A DNA stretch of 64,000 nucleotides from positions 35,998-99,997 of the forward strand of contig NZ_QGGI01000010.1 in NCBI RefSeq assembly GCF_003148465.1. Direction: 5' to 3'. This document shows, piece by piece, positions 60,491-64,000 of this stretch. Source of the stretch: Oceanotoga teriensis. GTDB lineage: Bacteria; Thermotogota; Thermotogae; Petrotogales; Petrotogaceae. The position numbers and the translations under genes were made by a program. The stretch's first letter is position 1. Every line of letters starts with the position of its first letter. The notes under the pieces are model-generated. The model made no database searches. It saw only the letters and a program-made list of their open reading frames with translations, and had not been told where the DNA came from.

Positions 60491-61745
60491 AAGTAGATAT
60501 AGATCACATCATGATTCAGGTAGAGCTTTAAAAGATATACTTGAACCATATATTGAAAGTAAAAGGCTTACAAAAAAAGATTTTGAAGAAGTTATGGATA
60601 GTTATCCAAAAAATGATAAAAGGGTTTTATATGTTCATACTCCTTATTGTGACAAACTTTGTACATTTTGTAATTTAAACAGAAAATTATTACAAAATGG
60701 TATGGAACAATATACAAATTATATTGTTTCTGAATTTGAAAGGATAGGTAAAACAGAATATATAAAATCGAAACCATTTGATGCTTTATATTTCGGTGGA
60801 GGAACTCCAACGACATATTCTGAAAGTGAAATGGATAAACTTTTAAATTCTTTAACCAAAAATTTAAAATATTCAGAAGATTATGAATTTACATTTGAAA
60901 CGACTTTGCATAATTTAACAGATGAAAAATTAAAAATTATGCAAAATTATGGAGTTAATAGATTGAGTATAGGTATTCAAACTTTTTCAGATAGAGGTAG
61001 GAAATTGTTGAATAGAACTTATGATCAAAAAGAAATTTTGAAAAGATTGAATCATTTAAGAGATATTTTTGATGGACATATGTGTATAGATATCATATAT
61101 GCTTATCCCGATCAAACGGAAGAAGAAGTGATAAATGATGCTAAATTAACTTGTGAAGTTATGGCTGATAGTGCGAGTTTCTATAGTCTTATGATACAAC
61201 CAGGTTCAGCTCTTGCAAGTATGATTGAAAATGGGAAATTTAAATTTGAAAGAACAAATGAATGGGAAATCAATTTACATAATAAATTTCTTGAGAACAT
61301 AAATAATAATTATGAAATTCTTGAACTTTCTAAAATAAGAAGAAAAAATAGGGATAGGTATAGATATATAACTCTCAGATATGATAATGCCGATACATTT
61401 CCCGTTGGAATAGGTGCTGGTGGAAATGTGGCTAATATGGGTGTTTTTAATATGAGTCCAGAGATGCAATTTTATTCATATACAGATGAAATTAGTAAAA
61501 AATATAATAAAATATTAGGTCATATGCAATATGCAAAATATGATTTAAAATATTTTGAAAATGAAATTTCAGAATATTCTATGGATTTACTTGAAAAAAG
61601 ATTAAAAGAATATGTTAAAAATGATTATGCTTTTGAAGATGAAAACAAATATGTTCTTACAAATGAAGGGCTTTTTTGGGGCAATAATATAGCTGTTGAT
61701 TTATTGGGTTTAATAATAAAGAATGAGTTTGAATTTAATAAATAA
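60483..61745 (+). CDS. ChuW/HutW-like radical SAM enzyme for anaerobic heme degradation
   Basis: 420 residues. Radical SAM motif C-x3-C-x2-C in YCDKLCTFCNLN (about residues 56-63), then FGGGTPTTYS, TFETTLHNLTDEKL, RLSIGIQTFSDRGRKLLNR and DIIYAYPDQTEEEV, as in the HemN/HemW-type family. The N-terminal FESRYRSHHDSGR and the C-terminal winged-helix-like part, together with its place between a heme-type ATPase and a binding protein, argue for the heme-opening methyltransferase branch (ChuW/HutW/HmuW) rather than HemN or HemW. The reaction uses SAM and a reduced flavodoxin to open heme and free iron without oxygen. Confidence 0.82.
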   Translation: MFESRYRSHHDSGRALKDILEPYIESKRLTKKDFEEVMDSYPKNDKRVLYVHTPYCDKLCTFCNLNRKLLQNGMEQYTNYIVSEFERIGKTEYIKSKPFDALYFGGGTPTTYSESEMDKLLNSLTKNLKYSEDYEFTFETTLHNLTDEKLKIMQNYGVNRLSIGIQTFSDRGRKLLNRTYDQKEILKRLNHLRDIFDGHMCIDIIYAYPDQTEEEVINDAKLTCEVMADSASFYSLMIQPGSALASMIENGKFKFERTNEWEINLHNKFLENINNNYEILELSKIRRKNRDRYRYITLRYDNADTFPVGIGAGGNVANMGVFNMSPEMQFYSYTDEISKKYNKILGHMQYAKYDLKYFENEISEYSMDLLEKRLKEYVKNDYAFEDENKYVLTNEGLFWGNNIAVDLLGLIIKNEFEFNK

Positions 61746-61762
61746 ATTTTGGAGGTGTAGTT

Positions 61763-62650
61763 TTGAAAAAGGTATTTTCTACTTTATTTATAATGGTTTT
61801 AATGGTAAGTGCATTTTCTTTAAGTATAAAAGATGGTAAAATTTTCGATGAAAATGATTGGTCAGTAGAACTTAAAGAGTATAATAGTATAGTTTTAATA
61901 GATCCATCTACAACTGAAGTTGCTTTTTTATTAGGTGCTGAAGATAAAGTTAAAGCGATAGGTCATACATCGAGATCTCCTATATGGCCTTATGATAAAA
62001 CTGTTAATATGGAAACAGTTGGAACTATAACTAAACCATCACTTGAAAAAGTTCTTTATTATAAACCCGATCTAGTAATACTAAATGGTATGATTACAGA
62101 GTTTGGAGAAACACTTAGAGGACATGATATAAATGTTTTAACTATGAGTGCAGATGGTATAGAAGATATTTTAGATAATTTGGAAATATCTGGAATAATC
62201 TTTGGAAAAGAAAGAGAAGCAATAGAAATGGCACAGACTAAAAAAGCTTTATTGAAAAAAATAAAAAAAGATATAAAGAAAAAACCTTTAAATATGAAAG
62301 GGGCATTCTTATACAGTACAAATCCTATAATGGGATTTAATGCAGATTCTCTTCCTGGCCAGATACTTGAAATCATGGGAGTTGAAAATATTACTAATGG
62401 AATAACAGCGGCAAGACCTATTTTGAGTCCAGAATATATATTGAAAGAAAACCCAGACTTTTTAATAGGTGCTATGAGTATAAAAAAACCAGAAGATATA
62501 TTGAATGCAAATCCTATGATAAATAAAACTAATGCCGGAAAAAATAAAAATATACTTTTAGTAGATTCTTCAAAGATATTAAGACCATCACCAAGAATTA
62601 TAGAAGAAATTGAATCATTATACAAAGAATTATCTAATATAAATAATTAA
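61763..62650 (+). CDS. Heme/iron-type ABC transporter substrate-binding protein
   Basis: 295 residues, TTG start at 61763 behind GGAGGTG. A signal peptide (MKKVFSTLFIMVLMVSAFS) without lipobox is followed by a BtuF/HmuT-type fold: IVLIDPSTTEVAFLLGAEDKVKAIGHTSRSP, SLEKVLYYKPDLVILNG, LPGQILEIMGVENI, ILSPEYILKENPDFLIG. Last gene of the operon, which is unusual since the binding protein often comes first. It delivers heme (inferred) to the permease. Confidence 0.9.
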   Translation: MKKVFSTLFIMVLMVSAFSLSIKDGKIFDENDWSVELKEYNSIVLIDPSTTEVAFLLGAEDKVKAIGHTSRSPIWPYDKTVNMETVGTITKPSLEKVLYYKPDLVILNGMITEFGETLRGHDINVLTMSADGIEDILDNLEISGIIFGKEREAIEMAQTKKALLKKIKKDIKKKPLNMKGAFLYSTNPIMGFNADSLPGQILEIMGVENITNGITAARPILSPEYILKENPDFLIGAMSIKKPEDILNANPMINKTNAGKNKNILLVDSSKILRPSPRIIEEIESLYKELSNINN

Positions 62651-62678
62651 TTGTAATCTATTGTTTTTTAAAATTTTA

Positions 62679-62707
62679 TTGACAAAAAGTAATTTTTATG
62701 ATATAAT
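62679..62707 (+). promoter_or_regulatory. Orphan consensus promoter
   Basis: TTGACA (62679-62684), 17-bp spacer, TATAAT (62702-62707): perfect consensus. It points at a terminator whose stem starts 18 bp after the -10, and no plus-strand gene follows. See the matching finding. Confidence 0.7.
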
Positions 62708-62724
62708 TGAATTGTATTAAAAAT

Positions 62725-62750
62725 AAATCCCAGCTTTGCTGGGATTTTTT
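62725..62750. terminator. Intrinsic terminator after the heme operon
   Basis: AAATCCCAGC-TTT-GCTGGGATTT, 10-bp perfect stem, then T-run; overlaps the surE stop codon, so it also serves the convergent gene. Same stem core as at 148 and 42935. Confidence 0.9.
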
Positions 62751-63474
62751 ATTTATTATTTTTTAAAAAGTTATAATCTGTATTATCTATTTTTAAAGGG
62801 GTTATTGTGATATAGTCTTTTTGAATATAATAATTATCTGTATTTGAATCATTTTTTTCTTCTATTAAATCACCATATATTATATATTCATCCTTATTTT
62901 TTTGTCTTATCCTGTTTGAATAACGTCTTCTACCAAGCTTTACGTATTTTACTCCTTTTATTTGATAATCAGGTTTATTTGGCGAATTTATGTTTAGTAT
63001 AGTACCTTTTGGTATATGTTTAGTATTTAAGATTTTTATTAAGATATTTATTATAGAATTATAATATTTTGTATTTCCATATTCTAAAGATAGAGCAATA
63101 GATGGATAACCACTGAAAGCAGCTTCAAAAGCTGCACCAACAGTTCCTGAATATCTTATATCATCGCCTATATTTGGTTCATCATTTATTCCAGATAATA
63201 CTATATCAAATTTAATATTTTTGTATACATGATCGAGTCCCATTATTACAGAATCTGCGGGAGTTCCAGTAACATAATAAGAATCTTTTTCTCCACAATC
63301 CAATGAAAATTTTTTAATTTTTATTGAATCAGAAAAAGTTAAAGCACCACTCATGCCAGTATTTTCCTTTTCTGGAGCACAAATATATATATCATGATAT
63401 TTTGATATTTTTTCAGCTAAAATCTTAATTCCTTCACTTTTTATTCCATCATCATTTGTCAATAGTATATTCAT
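62749..63474 (-). CDS. surE: 5'/3'-nucleotidase SurE
   Basis: 241 residues from ATG 63474, which gives the canonical N-terminus MNILLTNDDG (metal-binding Asp pair) and has GGAG upstream; the frame continues to 63522, but family length supports the shorter form. Further motifs: APEKENTGMSGALTF, YYVTGTPADSVIMGLD, LSGINDEPNIGDDIRYSGTVGAAFEA. SurE dephosphorylates nucleoside monophosphates. It follows the truncated tenA by 4 bp. Confidence 0.94.
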   Translation of the reverse strand: MNILLTNDDGIKSEGIKILAEKISKYHDIYICAPEKENTGMSGALTFSDSIKIKKFSLDCGEKDSYYVTGTPADSVIMGLDHVYKNIKFDIVLSGINDEPNIGDDIRYSGTVGAAFEAAFSGYPSIALSLEYGNTKYYNSIINILIKILNTKHIPKGTILNINSPNKPDYQIKGVKYVKLGRRRYSNRIRQKNKDEYIIYGDLIEEKNDSNTDNYYIQKDYITITPLKIDNTDYNFLKNNK

Positions 63475-63478
63475 ATTA

Positions 63479-63883
63479 TTATTCTCCATTTTCATAATAA
63501 TGATCAAATATTTGATTTTCAAAGTTTAAAGATTTTGCAAAGTAAACATTCATATTTTCTATATCATTGAAGTCATTTATAATATTTTCAAAGGTTATTA
63601 TTACATTTTTGTATGCAATACTTAAAAGATCTTCACACCATTTTTTATATATAGATGAATTATTTTTTGATAGTTGATTTATATTTTTTTTAGCTAAAGA
63701 ATAATAAGAATAATAGCATGAAAAAGCTGAAATTATACCTTCTTGAAATCCTTTTTTGGAAGAGTTTTCCAAATGATATAGATATTTCTTCATTATATTT
63801 GAATTATTATAATTTTTGATATCTTCAAAATTTATATTTAACTCTTTTATTATATTATAATAACTTTGAAATTCGCTGTTCAC
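63479..63883 (-). pseudogene. TenA-like protein, N-terminal half missing
   Basis: 134 codons from a GTG at 63883 that has no ribosome site. The sequence matches the C-terminal half of TenA/thiaminase II proteins: KGFQEGIISAFSCYYSYYSLAKK corresponds to the conserved Cys region (catalytic Cys in SAFSCYY), and YKKWCEDLLSIAY to the following Y-x-x-W helix. The usual first 90 or so residues, which form part of the active site, are absent: upstream the frame stays open for about 35 codons with unrelated sequence and then meets TAG. It is therefore a remnant, probably cut by an insertion. In other bacteria TenA salvages thiamine pyrimidine. Confidence 0.7.
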
Positions 63884-64000
63884 AGCGTTGTTTATTAAAT
63901 TATTTGGGTATTCGGATTTTATGGTGGAAAAGGGCCTATAAGTTACTCTTTTCCAATTTCTTAATAAGTGTGGAAAAATCTACACCATAGTTGCCTGTTT
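63874..64000. other. Possible insertion boundary at the window edge
   Basis: A GC-rich palindrome CGCTGT-TC-ACAGCG (63874-63887), unusual in this AT-rich DNA, lies at the point where TenA similarity stops. Beyond it are further dyads (GTGGAAAAGGG ... CTCTTTTCCA around 63924-63954) and no recognisable gene. This could be the end of an IS element whose body is outside the window. Confidence 0.35.

Noticed and set aside
62059..62625. 188-codon minus-strand ORF antisense to the heme-binding protein
   Set aside because: Long only because the true gene avoids stops in that frame; its translation is hydrophobic repeats without family features.
1..64000. CRISPR arrays, tRNA or rRNA genes, and a defence island
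   Set aside because: No spaced direct repeats, cloverleaf-like segments or rRNA motifs were seen by eye; the Cas4-like protein has no cas neighbours.

Overview
The window is very AT-rich bacterial DNA with strong Shine-Dalgarno sites (GGAGG/GGTGAT), near-consensus sigma-A promoters (TTGACA-17-TATAAT) and frequent TTG starts. The best fit, by inference, is a low-GC, mesophilic to moderately thermophilic anaerobe of the Thermotogota (Petrotogaceae-like, for example the Geotoga/Oceanotoga group). The reasons are the mix of Firmicute-type genes (Asp23-FakA pair, glyQ/glyS, BglG/MtlR-type PTS regulator) with a secretin, which implies an outer membrane or toga, plus TM0106-like and TM0996-like families. 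Fusobacteriota is the main alternative. No rRNA, tRNA or CRISPR array was seen.

Layout. 1-1.2 kb: end of a dicarboxylate/amino-acid symporter facing corA. 1.3-12.2 kb (minus): one operon for uptake and salvage of cell-wall (murein) peptides, comprising an Opp/Dpp ABC transporter, L-Ala-D/L-Glu epimerase, serine hydrolase, lysA, membrane dipeptidase and NlpC/P60 endopeptidase. 12.4-13.2 kb: deoD. 13.2-24.8 kb (plus): a long operon starting with a very divergent type IV pilus/type II secretion-like module (PilC/GspF, prepilin, three small proteins, secretin), then MEMO, Asp23/Gls24, FakA, glyQ, glyS and an unknown gene. 24.9-27 kb: an unusual nuclease and era. 27-31 kb: a two-sided arsenic-type island (two ArsR, Acr3, DUF318/ArsP permease, thioredoxin-like protein, phosphoesterase). 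31.3-37.9 kb: an ascorbate-family PTS with its regulator and a full-length transketolase. 38-39.4 kb: an LpxD-like acyltransferase and an unknown protein.

39.4-40.6 kb holds a tryptophan leader peptide with three consecutive Trp codons and a tandem attenuator in front of a TrpX-like binding protein. A small decayed insertion sequence follows (40.6-40.9 kb), then two chemoreceptors (41-45 kb). 45-52.9 kb (minus) is a GH38 mannosidase operon with ABC transporter, LacI repressor and tandem LacI operators, plus an aldose-epimerase gene. 53-58 kb holds c-di-GMP signalling genes (a diguanylate cyclase and a degenerate EAL-HDOD protein), a DUF6062 protein apparently starting at ATT, and an erythromycin-esterase-like lipoprotein. 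58-62.7 kb is an anaerobic heme acquisition/degradation locus: a flavodoxin divergent from permease, ATPase, ChuW/HutW-like radical SAM enzyme and binding protein. Both of its promoters carry the same operator. The window ends with surE and a tenA that has lost its N-terminal half, possibly through an insertion lying off the right edge.

The two most interesting items are the tandem trp attenuator, in which four successive mutually exclusive pairings appear to link two terminators, and the twin-operator heme locus. All functional calls come from reading the translations by eye; no database search was run.
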